Source of the DNA: Flagellimonas maritima
GTDB taxonomy: Bacteria > Bacteroidota > Bacteroidia > Flavobacteriales > Flavobacteriaceae
Direction of reading: 5' to 3'
Assembly (NCBI RefSeq): GCF_003269425.1
Contig: NZ_CP030104.1
Coordinates: 921,001-985,000 of the forward strand
DNA length: 64,000 nucleotides
Part shown: piece after piece, positions 8,375 to 16,294 of the stretch
Position numbering within the stretch: the first letter of the stretch is position 1
How the letters are laid out: each line of letters begins with the position of its first letter
Program-made: the position numbers and the translations under genes
The notes under the pieces: generated by a model
Told to the model about the DNA's origin: nothing
Seen by the model: the letters and a program-made list of their open reading frames with translations, nothing else
Databases searched by the model: none

Positions 8375-9769
8375 ATGCCCAAATATTTAATACTATACCT
8401 ACTAATTCTATTTAATAATGCTTACGGACAAGAAATTATTTTTTCTTCTGAACTTGAGTATAATCCAAATAATATTTTCAACAGTCCTAATAGTTTTTTA
8501 AGTACTAATGTCAAAGTATCAGATTTAAAAAATTATTTGATCATTGACTATACAAGGAATAATTACAGCCACAGCTTCATAATTGATGAGAACTTTAACA
8601 CTTTAAAAGTTCAATTTAAAAAAAATAGAAATGAAGAATTTAGACATTTTATAGAGAGCTTCGGAGCAAAAGAAAATCATTGGTTGGTTTATAAGGGATT
8701 TGATGATAATAAATTTCTCTTCAGTAATAGTAGTGACAAACAACAGGAGAAAATTATCAAATTTGATAAAAGCAGGTTTATCGGTGCATTCATCAATTCT
8801 AGTATATTTTATCAATTAGGTTACAATAAAAAAGAAAATGAATTGATTTTGAATATGGTAGATACTAATTTAAACATAACGACAAGAAAATTTAGCCTTG
8901 CGCTATTGTTTAAAAATTTTGACATAAAAACTAGATCTTCCATTAAAAAGATTTTTCTCAATGAGAAATTTGATGAAATCAGCTATCAACAAGTCAATAC
9001 AGTCAAGGAAATTTCTCGTAAAAACAAATTTTACATTCTTGACAACAAGTTGATAGTTACATTAAATCCAAAGAAAGATGAAAATCATTTGAATTTCAGT
9101 GTATTAAAGATAGATTTAAAAGAATTTAAATACATATCGGATAATTATAAAATTGATTTACCCAAATCTGATGATAGATTTAAATCTTTTAAAAAATCTT
9201 GTTCTTATTTGCAAGACAATACGTTATTTGCCATAGTAGGATTTAAAGACAATTTTTTATTGTCGATTATTGATACCGATGCAAAAAAGAGCATTCTTAA
9301 AGAATGGTTTGTAAACGACGCTGTAAACGACAAAAAAGTATCACAAAAAAAAATAAATTCAATCCTCAAGTTAAGTAGGGTTGGGTTGAAAATTAATAAG
9401 TTGAATAGCGTGTATTATTTAACTTTAGGAGGTTACGAAGAAAGCAGTGGTCTTAGAAATAGTATAGGAGGTTCTATGGGCAGTGCTTTAAATTCAATCT
9501 ATTCCTACGAAATAGCGAAATCCATAAGGCTTGTTTTAGACATAAATTTTTCTGTTAAAGACAGTGAAATGGAATACCATCCTTTTGAAAAAATTGAAGC
9601 TTTTCGAAAAAAATCTTTTTTCAATCAAAGTCGAATTCTTGGAAAAAAATTTAGTGATCCAAATAAAGACCTACCAAAAGGGGAAATCCAATTTAAATTT
9701 CAGAATAAATATTTCTATGCTTATTTTGACAAAAAGACGAATCTTTATACCATAAGAAAATTTAATTAA
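8375..9769 (+). CDS. unknown secreted protein inserted between purK and purE
   Basis: 464 residues with a clear signal peptide (M-P-K-Y-L-I-L-Y-L-L-I-L-F, cleavage near A-Y-G-Q). The mature part is rich in Asn, Lys, Phe, Ile and Asp, with alternating hydrophobic strands and no catalytic motif I recognise; it may be an all-beta (propeller-like) protein. The gene is markedly richer in A+T than purK and purE. It starts 9 bases after purK and stops one base before the purE ATG, so it must be co-transcribed with them. Lineage-specific insertion into the operon is the simplest reading; no function is assigned. Confidence 0.75.
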   Translation: MPKYLILYLLILFNNAYGQEIIFSSELEYNPNNIFNSPNSFLSTNVKVSDLKNYLIIDYTRNNYSHSFIIDENFNTLKVQFKKNRNEEFRHFIESFGAKENHWLVYKGFDDNKFLFSNSSDKQQEKIIKFDKSRFIGAFINSSIFYQLGYNKKENELILNMVDTNLNITTRKFSLALLFKNFDIKTRSSIKKIFLNEKFDEISYQQVNTVKEISRKNKFYILDNKLIVTLNPKKDENHLNFSVLKIDLKEFKYISDNYKIDLPKSDDRFKSFKKSCSYLQDNTLFAIVGFKDNFLLSIIDTDAKKSILKEWFVNDAVNDKKVSQKKINSILKLSRVGLKINKLNSVYYLTLGGYEESSGLRNSIGGSMGSALNSIYSYEIAKSIRLVLDINFSVKDSEMEYHPFEKIEAFRKKSFFNQSRILGKKFSDPNKDLPKGEIQFKFQNKYFYAYFDKKTNLYTIRKFN

Positions 9770-9770
9770 T

Positions 9771-10262
9771 ATGAGCAAAGTAGCCGTAATCATGGGAAGC
9801 ACAAGTGACCTTCCCGTAATGCAAGATGCTGTTGAAATCTTAAAGGGTTTTGACATTGAGGTGGATGTCGATATCGTTTCAGCGCACCGTACCCCGGAAA
9901 AACTTTTTGATTTTGGAAAAAATGCCCATAAAAATGGATATTCCGTTATCATAGCTGGGGCAGGTGGTGCAGCCCATTTACCTGGCATGGTGGCTTCTTT
10001 ATCGCCTTTGCCCGTAATAGGAGTCCCTGTAAGAAGCAGTAATTCCATTGATGGATGGGATTCCATACTCTCCATACTTCAAATGCCTGGTGGAGTTCCC
10101 GTTGCCACTGTAGCTCTTAACGGAGCCAAAAATGCAGGTATTCTTGCAGCCCAGATTATTGGGGCTTCGGACAAATGTGTGCTGGATAAAGTTGAAGTCT
10201 ACAAACAAGGATTAAAGGAAAAAGTTATCAAGGGAGCCGAAGAGGTAAGAGGTAAGAGGTAA
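9771..10262 (+). CDS. purE: N5-CAIR mutase PurE
   Basis: 163 residues, the normal length for class I PurE. The N-terminus V-A-V-I-M-G-S-T-S-D binds the substrate phosphate, followed by S-A-H-R-T-P (catalytic His) and the G-A-G-G-A-A-H-L-P-G-M loop. It isomerises N5-CAIR to CAIR, directly after PurK. The C-terminal tail E-E-V-R-G-K-R and the stop codon are made by a short heptanucleotide tandem repeat. It is the last gene of the purK operon. Confidence 0.96.
   Translation: MSKVAVIMGSTSDLPVMQDAVEILKGFDIEVDVDIVSAHRTPEKLFDFGKNAHKNGYSVIIAGAGGAAHLPGMVASLSPLPVIGVPVRSSNSIDGWDSILSILQMPGGVPVATVALNGAKNAGILAAQIIGASDKCVLDKVEVYKQGLKEKVIKGAEEVRGKR
10241..10261 (+). repeat. heptanucleotide tandem repeat at the purE stop codon
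   Basis: AGAGGTA is repeated three times in a row and followed by the near-copy AAAGGTC. The repeat encodes the last residues of PurE and supplies its stop codon. A change in copy number by slippage would shift the frame and change the tail. Confidence 0.8.
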
Positions 10263-10404
10263 AAGGTCCGTTGTTCGTTGTTCGTTAAAACATATATTAT
10301 AAATCAATTTTATAAAATCAAAAAGTCCAACAGCCTAAAAATCCAACAATCTATTTTAAGACTATTTTTCTCAATACTCAATTCTAAAATCTCATATCTA
10401 AGCC

Positions 10405-12435
10405 ATGCAAAATCCCCTTCTTCAACCTTTTGACCAAGCGCCCTTTGAGCAAATAAAAAATGAGAATTTTAAACCAGCTTTCTTACGGGCTATTGAAGAC
10501 GCTAAGATTCAAATTGATAAAATTGCCAAGAACCCAGATCCTCCCACTTTTGAAAACACCTTGGAAGCTCTGGATTTTTCAGGTCGTCAGTTGGATAGAA
10601 TCTCCAGTGTTTTCTTCAATCTGAATTCAGCCGAAACCAATGATGAAATTCAAAAAATCGCGCAAGAAATCTCTCCACTATTATCCGAGTTCAGTAATGA
10701 TATCACGTTGAATGAGGAACTTTTTAGACGAATTAAATCAGTCTACCAACAAAAAAATTCCTTGAATCTTTCCACAGAACAGCAAACCTTGTTGGAGAAA
10801 AGGTACAAAAGCTTCAGTCGCAATGGTGCGAATCTTGGTGATGATGCTAAAAAAAGGCTTCGGGAAATCGATGCCGAATTATCAAAACTGAAATTAAAGT
10901 TTGGAGAAAACGTTCTAGCAGAAACCAATAAATTCGAATTGTTCCTTACGGATGAAAAAGATTTAAATGGCCTCCCTGACGGAGCCAAAGAAGCAGCAGC
11001 TCAACTTGCAAAAACCAAAAATAAAGAAGGTTGGCTCATAACATTGGACTACCCTAGCTATATTCCTTTTATGAAATATGCCGAAAACAGGGAGCTGCGC
11101 AAGAAACTTTCACTCGCCTTCGGCAGTAAAGGATTTCACAATGACGCGCTGGATAATCAAGAGAACGTGCTGAAGATTGCCACACTCAGGTACGAGAGAG
11201 CCAACCTATTAGGGTACCAAACCCACGCACATTTTGTTCTCGAAGAACGCATGGCGGAAACACCTGAAAAAGTACATGCCTTTTTAGCAGAGCTCTTGGA
11301 GAAAGCAAAACCAGCCGCCGAAAAAGAATTTGAAGCATTAGCGAGTTTTGCAAAAGAACTTGATGGCCTCTCGCAATTGGAAAAATGGGACAGCTCCTAT
11401 TATTCGGAAAAATTGAAACAAAAGCTGTTCGATTTGGACGACGAAAAATTGAAGCCCTTTTTTAAATTGGAAAATGTAATCGATGGTGTTTTTAAAGTGG
11501 CTGAAAAACTGTTTGACCTTAACTTTAAGGAAGTAACCAGTATTGAAAAATACCATGAAGAGGTGAAAACCTTTGAGGTTTATGATAGTTCAAAAAATCT
11601 GGTCTCACTATTTTATGCCGATTTTCATCCAAGACCTGGAAAACGAGGCGGAGCTTGGATGACCTCCTATAAACCACAATATACCCTAGATGGCAAAAAC
11701 AGCAGACCGCATATTTCCAATGTCTGTAATTTCACCAAACCTACCGATACCAAACCATCCCTCTTAACATTTAACGAGGTTACTACACTTTTCCACGAAT
11801 TTGGCCATGCATTGCACGGCATGTTGGCAAATACCACCTATCCCAGTCTTTCAGGAACATCGGTGTATTGGGATTTTGTTGAACTACCAAGTCAAGTACT
11901 CGAAAACTGGTGCTATGAAAAGGAAGCTTTGGAATTATTTGCTTTCCACTACGAAACAGGTGAAGTCATTCCCATGGATTTGGTGGAGAAAATAAAACAA
12001 TCCGCTACGTTTCAAGAAGGAATGGCAACGCTCCGCCAATTGAGCTTTGGTCTTTTGGACATGGCATGGCATGGAACAGATCCTACACATATTACGAATG
12101 TAAAAAGCTACGAATCTGAAGCTTTTAAAGGAACCGACTTATTCCCCAATATCCCAGAGACCTGTATGAGCACAGCCTTTTCCCATATTTTTCAAGGAGG
12201 GTATTCCTCTGGCTACTATAGTTATAAATGGGCAGAAGTTTTGGATGCCGATGCATTTGCATTCTTTAAGGAAAATGGCATTTTCAATAAAGAAATAGCT
12301 AACAAATTCAAGGAACATATACTTTCCAAAGGTGGTACGGAAAATCCAATGATACTCTACAAACGTTTTAGAGGTGCAGAGCCTAAAATAGAACCTTTAT
12401 TGGAACGAGCTGGGCTTGTGGAAAAATCAAGTTAA
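10405..12435 (+). CDS. M3-family oligopeptidase (Dcp/oligopeptidase A type)
   Basis: 676 residues, no signal peptide, so cytoplasmic. The gluzincin motif F-H-E-F-G-H-A-L-H-G is near residue 465, with the third ligand Glu in the downstream helix. It begins M-Q-N-P-L-L-Q-P-F-D, as in PrlC/Dcp relatives. The role is to degrade short peptides, including cleaved signal peptides. The 142-bp upstream spacer contains only AT-rich sequence with short GTTGTTCG repeats. The gene is followed by an inverted repeat that more likely serves the next gene. Confidence 0.92.
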   Translation: MQNPLLQPFDQAPFEQIKNENFKPAFLRAIEDAKIQIDKIAKNPDPPTFENTLEALDFSGRQLDRISSVFFNLNSAETNDEIQKIAQEISPLLSEFSNDITLNEELFRRIKSVYQQKNSLNLSTEQQTLLEKRYKSFSRNGANLGDDAKKRLREIDAELSKLKLKFGENVLAETNKFELFLTDEKDLNGLPDGAKEAAAQLAKTKNKEGWLITLDYPSYIPFMKYAENRELRKKLSLAFGSKGFHNDALDNQENVLKIATLRYERANLLGYQTHAHFVLEERMAETPEKVHAFLAELLEKAKPAAEKEFEALASFAKELDGLSQLEKWDSSYYSEKLKQKLFDLDDEKLKPFFKLENVIDGVFKVAEKLFDLNFKEVTSIEKYHEEVKTFEVYDSSKNLVSLFYADFHPRPGKRGGAWMTSYKPQYTLDGKNSRPHISNVCNFTKPTDTKPSLLTFNEVTTLFHEFGHALHGMLANTTYPSLSGTSVYWDFVELPSQVLENWCYEKEALELFAFHYETGEVIPMDLVEKIKQSATFQEGMATLRQLSFGLLDMAWHGTDPTHITNVKSYESEAFKGTDLFPNIPETCMSTAFSHIFQGGYSSGYYSYKWAEVLDADAFAFFKENGIFNKEIANKFKEHILSKGGTENPMILYKRFRGAEPKIEPLLERAGLVEKSS

Positions 12436-12440
12436 TATTT

Positions 12441-12468
12441 TATACTTTCAATAATTTTTGAAAGTATA
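12441..12468. promoter_or_regulatory. 11-bp inverted repeat, putative operator of the GbsR-like regulator
   Basis: TATACTTTCAA and its exact reverse complement TTGAAAGTATA are separated by six bases (28 bp in total). It ends 22 bases before the regulator ATG and overlaps the -33 element of the predicted promoter. No T-run follows, so a terminator for the M3 peptidase is less likely. Dyads of this size suit dimeric winged-helix regulators. Confidence 0.55.
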
Positions 12469-12486
12469 GAAATATTATTATCTTTA
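12457..12486 (+). promoter_or_regulatory. putative promoter of the GbsR-like regulator
   Basis: TTTG (12457-12460), 18 bases, then TATCTTTA (12479-12486), one mismatch from TAnnTTTG. The predicted start site falls at about the ATG (12491), so the transcript may be nearly leaderless. The -33 element lies inside the inverted repeat. Confidence 0.4.
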
Positions 12487-12490
12487 CCAT

Positions 12491-12994
12491 ATGAAATATC
12501 AAGAAGCAAAAAATAAATTTATAAGTACCTGGGGGAGCTTGGGTACCCTCTGGGGCATAAATAAAGCCATGGCCCAGATTCAAGCCTTACTTTTTATTTC
12601 TACCAAACCGTTGACCACAGAAGAAATTATGGAGGAACTTCAAATTTCTAGGGGTAACACAAGCATGAACGTGCGTCAATTAATCGATTGGGGCATTGTG
12701 ACCAAAGAGCTAAAAGCAGGAGAACGCAAAGAATTTTTTACCACCGAAAAAGATGTACAGGAATTGGCTAGGGTAATCGCCAAAGAACGTAGCAGACGAG
12801 AAATAAAACCCGTAATCAAGACTTTGGAGGAAATAAGTTCAATAACGGACGATGGCACCGAAAAAACAAAAGAGTTGATCCAACAAACAAAAGCTTTGCA
12901 CGATTTAGCAAAAACTGCAGATAACCTTTTGGATAAGGCAGTGAATCATAAACAAAATTGGATGAGCAATACGTTGCTCAAACTATTGAAATAA
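12491..12994 (+). CDS. GbsR/MarR-type transcriptional regulator
   Basis: 167 residues. A winged helix-turn-helix spans about residues 25-95 (L-T-T-E-E-I-M-E-E-L-Q-I-S-R-G-N-T-S is the recognition unit), followed by a long charged helical C-terminus suited to dimerisation. The G-S-L-G-T-L-W-G-I-N opening is typical of the GbsR subgroup common in Flavobacteriaceae. The dyad upstream suggests autoregulation. It is followed on the same strand by a membrane protein and a methyltransferase, which are the likely targets or co-transcribed cargo. Confidence 0.85.
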   Translation: MKYQEAKNKFISTWGSLGTLWGINKAMAQIQALLFISTKPLTTEEIMEELQISRGNTSMNVRQLIDWGIVTKELKAGERKEFFTTEKDVQELARVIAKERSRREIKPVIKTLEEISSITDDGTEKTKELIQQTKALHDLAKTADNLLDKAVNHKQNWMSNTLLKLLK

Positions 12995-13045
12995 TTTTTT
13001 TAAATTTTAATTTCAATATTTTCTGAAACTTTAAAAATATATATT

Positions 13046-13486
13046 ATGAAATATAATGTTCCAAATTGGCTTATCATTTTAAGTGGGGTCGGTCAAATTT
13101 TTACCGCACTGATCTATCCCTATATAAGACACAGTGTTTTTGATTGGTACAATGATGTAAAACAGCTGAAACCTTTAAATCAAGAAATTGCAAAAACCTA
13201 TGGCAGATACATTCAAGGTCTAAACTTTTCTTTTGGCTGCATTGCCATTCTTTTGACCACCGATCTACAAAACGGAACCCGATTGGCCATGGCCCTAACT
13301 GGATTAATTGGAGCTTATTGGATAGGGAAAGTTGCTACCCAAATAGCGTATTACCCAATGTACACTATCCCGCAACAACCAATATTCAAGTTTGGCAGTT
13401 ACCTAATGAATATGTTATTCACGCTTTTCGCAGTTGTCTTTGCCTGGCTATTCGTTAACAATTGCATTCAATTTTTTAATAGTTAA
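13046..13486 (+). CDS. small polytopic membrane protein of unknown function
   Basis: 146 residues with four hydrophobic segments (about 8-26, 55-72, 80-98 and 118-140) and no signal for secretion. The family is not recognised by eye. It lies between the GbsR-like regulator (51 bp upstream) and the methyltransferase (10 bp downstream), so it probably belongs to the same transcription unit. The 51-bp spacer is almost pure A/T and has an imperfect dyad with TTTCA/TGAAA half sites resembling the upstream operator. Confidence 0.7.
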   Translation: MKYNVPNWLIILSGVGQIFTALIYPYIRHSVFDWYNDVKQLKPLNQEIAKTYGRYIQGLNFSFGCIAILLTTDLQNGTRLAMALTGLIGAYWIGKVATQIAYYPMYTIPQQPIFKFGSYLMNMLFTLFAVVFAWLFVNNCIQFFNS

Positions 13487-13496
13487 AATTTCAGTT

Positions 13497-14384
13497 ATGA
13501 AAAATCTAATCCTAGAAAAACAATATTACGCTACTGAAAACAATTCAAAAACAGAAGTTGATATCATCGACTTCTATAATGAAGCAACGGAGGACTACGA
13601 ATTTTGGAGCAAGGATTTTAATATGCATTTTGGGTATTTCAATCTTTTTAAAACAAATCCTTTTAAACGGGACGAAATGCTGAACGAGATGAACAAACAA
13701 GTTCTAAGTCGGCTGAATATGGATAAAAGCAAAAACCTATTAGCGGATTTAGGGTGTGGAATGGGTGGGAGTATGAGGTATGCGCTAAAAAGGAACAAAA
13801 ACCTTTCCGCTATTGGCGTTACTATATCCGAATTCCAAGTCAACGAAGGCAATAAACTTTTGAAGGATTTAAATGGGGTTATTTTAAAGGAAAACTACAA
13901 TCGAACTTCTTTGACCTCTAAGTGTTATGATGGTGCCATCGCCATAGAAAGTTTCTGCCACTCAGGACATACCAAATCCTCGTTTGCCGAAGCATATCGA
14001 ATCTTAAAACCCAACGCTAAATTTGTAATTGCCGATGCATTTCTAAAGAAAGATGCAGAACAGCTTTGTTATGGCAGTTCCATGGCATACAACAAACTCT
14101 GTGACCATTGGAGTCTTGAAAAATTGGGAGACATCAAAAGCGTAATCAACGATTTAAAGAATGTAGGTTTTAAAAATGTAGCGGTAGAAGATGTCTCTTT
14201 TAGAGTTGCTCCCTCCGTATTTCATGTTCCCTTTGCCATAGTTGGCTTTATGTTCAAAAAACTTTGGAAAAACAGAACGTTAAAAAAGGAAAGCTTGCAT
14301 AATCTCAAAGGTTCGTTCTATGCTTTACTATCCGGTTTGCATATGAAAAGTTTTGGGTATTATTTGATTACTTGTACTAAATAA
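13497..14384 (+). CDS. class I SAM-dependent methyltransferase (tocopherol/sterol C-methyltransferase-like)
   Basis: 295 residues from the ATG at 13497; an upstream in-frame ATG would overlap the preceding gene. SAM motif I is L-A-D-L-G-C-G-M-G-G-S, with later motifs around A-I-A-I-E-S-F-C-H-S and the K-P-N-A-K-F-V-I-A-D-A strand. The fold and motif set resemble gamma-tocopherol, sterol and cyclopropane-lipid methyltransferases, which suggests a small lipid or isoprenoid substrate. Its place next to a membrane protein and near a UbiA-like protein fits that, but the substrate is unknown. Confidence 0.8.
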   Translation: MKNLILEKQYYATENNSKTEVDIIDFYNEATEDYEFWSKDFNMHFGYFNLFKTNPFKRDEMLNEMNKQVLSRLNMDKSKNLLADLGCGMGGSMRYALKRNKNLSAIGVTISEFQVNEGNKLLKDLNGVILKENYNRTSLTSKCYDGAIAIESFCHSGHTKSSFAEAYRILKPNAKFVIADAFLKKDAEQLCYGSSMAYNKLCDHWSLEKLGDIKSVINDLKNVGFKNVAVEDVSFRVAPSVFHVPFAIVGFMFKKLWKNRTLKKESLHNLKGSFYALLSGLHMKSFGYYLITCTK

Positions 14385-14537
14385 TATGATTAAAAGCTGT
14401 TGAAGATTTTGTGTTGCATATGAGTTCTTACCATAAAATCATAACAAAAAGCCAAATTCCAGGTTCATGAACTTTTTGTGATACTTTTTAAAGTCGTTTG
14501 TAGTGAACAAAGCAAGAAATCATTAACTAAAATCCAG

Positions 14538-14545
14538 TACTTTTG
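14538..14545 (+). promoter_or_regulatory. putative -7 box for the ECF sigma factor
   Basis: TACTTTTG matches TAnnTTTG, 16 bases before the ATG at 14562. It lies downstream of another in-frame ATG (14478), supporting the shorter protein. No matching -33 TTTG at the usual distance. Confidence 0.35.
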
Positions 14546-14561
14546 GTACTTCTTAAAAGAT

Positions 14562-15116
14562 ATGGCAGCAAACGAACTTAATCCGGACACTTGGATCGAC
14601 CTTTATGCCGACTACCTCTTCAACTATGCGGTGGCAAGAGTTAGCGATGCGGAAATCGCAAAGGACTTGGTTCAAGAAACATTTTTTGCGGGACTCAATT
14701 CAGCAAAAAATTATAAAGGGGACGCAGCCGAACGCACATGGTTGATTGCAATTTTAAAAAGAAAAGTTATTGACCATTACCGAAAAATAAATTCTAAAAA
14801 AGGAAAAGCAGAAGTTCGTGTAAATTATAATGCCAGCACAGATTCTGAAGGAGATTGGCTAGAAGAACAGGTTGCGGACCCTTTTAGCAAGGAAGGTGAC
14901 AGTGCAATGGAAAACGAGGAACTTGGTGTCGCCATTCAGGAATGCATTTCCAAATTACCGAAAAAGCAATCTTTGGTTTTTAGCATGAAGACCATTCAGG
15001 GAATGAGCACCGAAGATATTTGTAATGAATTGGGAATTAATCCGTCCAACTTGTGGGTTATGATCCATAGAGCACGTACAGCACTTATGGGCTGCCTAAA
15101 TCAAAATTGGTTTTAG
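14562..15116 (+). CDS. ECF-type RNA polymerase sigma factor
   Basis: 184 residues starting M-A-A-N-E-L-N-P-D. Region 2 (about 10-80) contains A-K-D-L-V-Q-E-T-F-F and the W-L-I-A-I-L-K-R-K-V-I-D-H segment. Region 4 (about 125-180) has L-P-K-K-Q-S-L-V-F and the helix-turn-helix S-T-E-D-I-C-N-E-L-G. The longer frame from 14478 adds an unlikely 28-residue extension and starts upstream of the predicted -7 box. A gene for a small zinc-finger protein follows two bases after the stop and is the likely anti-sigma partner. Confidence 0.92.
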   Translation: MAANELNPDTWIDLYADYLFNYAVARVSDAEIAKDLVQETFFAGLNSAKNYKGDAAERTWLIAILKRKVIDHYRKINSKKGKAEVRVNYNASTDSEGDWLEEQVADPFSKEGDSAMENEELGVAIQECISKLPKKQSLVFSMKTIQGMSTEDICNELGINPSNLWVMIHRARTALMGCLNQNWF

Positions 15117-15118
15117 TT

Positions 15119-15349
15119 ATGAAGATTTCGTGCGAGCAAGCCTCGACCATATGTAACAAATCACAATACCAAGAAGCTAGTTTTTGGGAAATACAAAAAC
15201 TGAAGCTCCATATACTAATGTGCAAAACATGCGCAAAATTCTCAAGAAAAAATACTGTGTTGACTTCGCTTTGCGATAAGGCGGGCCTTAGTATACTCTC
15301 TGAAAATGATAAAGATGAAATGCGCAAAAAACTGAAAGAACATCTTTAG
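15119..15349 (+). CDS. small zinc-finger (ZAS-like) protein, putative anti-sigma factor
   Basis: 76 residues from the ATG two bases after the sigma-factor stop. It contains I-S-C near the N-terminus and H-I-L-M-C-K-T-C, the H-x3-C-x2-C signature of zinc-binding anti-sigma domains. No transmembrane helix follows, so unlike many anti-sigma factors it would be soluble. It ends overlapping the UbiA-like gene on the opposite strand by four bases. The function as partner of the adjacent sigma factor is inferred from arrangement and motif. Confidence 0.7.
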   Translation: MKISCEQASTICNKSQYQEASFWEIQKLKLHILMCKTCAKFSRKNTVLTSLCDKAGLSILSENDKDEMRKKLKEHL

Positions 15350-16170
15350 AACATCCTATTTAAAATCAGATTTGAGCAAAACCAAATTACCGGAATACCC
15401 TCTACCCAAAATGAAGCAAAATAGTTATGTTTCATTTTAGCCTTTGCAGTAAATATTCCCATTAAAATAACGGATACCACGAGATTGGACAAGATTTCTT
15501 TTGTGGTGAAATCGTCTTTTAAAAAACTTATTGCAAAAAAAATGATAATCAACAAAAAACCCAAGATTCTTGTTTTTTTGACACCCAGTACCTGAGGCAA
15601 TGTCCTCAAACTTTTAGCATCCCATTCCATATCCCGTATCTCAAAGGGCAAAATAAGTATAAGTACAAAAATGAACCTTTGCATTGTATAAAACCAAACG
15701 TTATTGTTAAAGCCTAGTTCAGCATCCAGAACGGGCAATAAAACAGTGAACCCGGCCCATACCAAAGCCACAATATAAATTTTGAACCCGCCAAGGCTTC
15801 GCAAGTTTTTTGCATTGGGCAAAAGCGGAACAGCGTAGAGCGTGGAAATTAAAACCAAAATAGCAGTCGCCAGCCATATTTCTTGCTTTAAATGCATCAA
15901 AAAATAAAATGCCATTAAAAAACTCAAAAAACTTAAAACCTGGATATTCCTTTGGTATGTATTGGATACAATTAAATATTTCTCAGCCTCCACCCCGTAT
16001 TTAACAAAATTATAGCACACAATAGTACCACAAAATATAAAACCGCTTAAGTAAAGATTTGATGAAATGTTTAACATTTGGGTAGTTACACCTGCTAAAG
16101 AAACCACGGCCAACGCTACATGAATACTAGCGTCCAAATAAAAATTAAATAGGTCCTTTAATAATTTCAT
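15346..16170 (-). CDS. UbiA-superfamily-like membrane protein with a degenerate first Asp motif
   Basis: 274 residues with about eight or nine hydrophobic helices. The second signature of UbiA prenyltransferases is visible as E-I-R-D-M-E-W-D-A-K (D-x3-D), followed by T-L-P-Q-V-L-G. The first signature, normally N-D-x2-D-x3-D, is replaced by C-Y-N-F-V-K-Y-G-V-E-A-E. This makes ordinary Mg-diphosphate prenyl transfer doubtful, and the protein may have lost or changed activity. It is convergent with the zinc-finger gene (4-bp overlap) and divergent from gcvP. Confidence 0.65.
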   Translation of the reverse strand: MKLLKDLFNFYLDASIHVALAVVSLAGVTTQMLNISSNLYLSGFIFCGTIVCYNFVKYGVEAEKYLIVSNTYQRNIQVLSFLSFLMAFYFLMHLKQEIWLATAILVLISTLYAVPLLPNAKNLRSLGGFKIYIVALVWAGFTVLLPVLDAELGFNNNVWFYTMQRFIFVLILILPFEIRDMEWDAKSLRTLPQVLGVKKTRILGFLLIIIFFAISFLKDDFTTKEILSNLVVSVILMGIFTAKAKMKHNYFASFWVEGIPVIWFCSNLILNRMF

Positions 16171-16240
16171 TAAACAGAATTAGCGGGCTTGGAAAAAAGT
16201 TGATTTCCAGTTGCAAACTTTGAATCCACTGTTTTCAAAA

Positions 16241-16274
16241 TTGCTTATTTTCATCGAATTAATCCCTAATTTTG
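16241..16274 (+). promoter_or_regulatory. putative gcvP promoter
   Basis: TAATTTTG (16267-16274) matches TAnnTTTG; a TTG at 16241-16243 is 23 bases upstream, slightly wider than the usual spacing. The start site would be near 16280, 15 bases before the ATG at 16295. Confidence 0.4.
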
Positions 16275-16294
16275 TGGACTTTATTAAACTAGCT

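Noticed and set aside
12441..12468. Terminator of the M3 peptidase
   Set aside because: The dyad is AT-rich and not followed by a T-run, and it coincides with promoter elements of the next gene, so an operator is more likely, though read-out as a weak terminator cannot be excluded.
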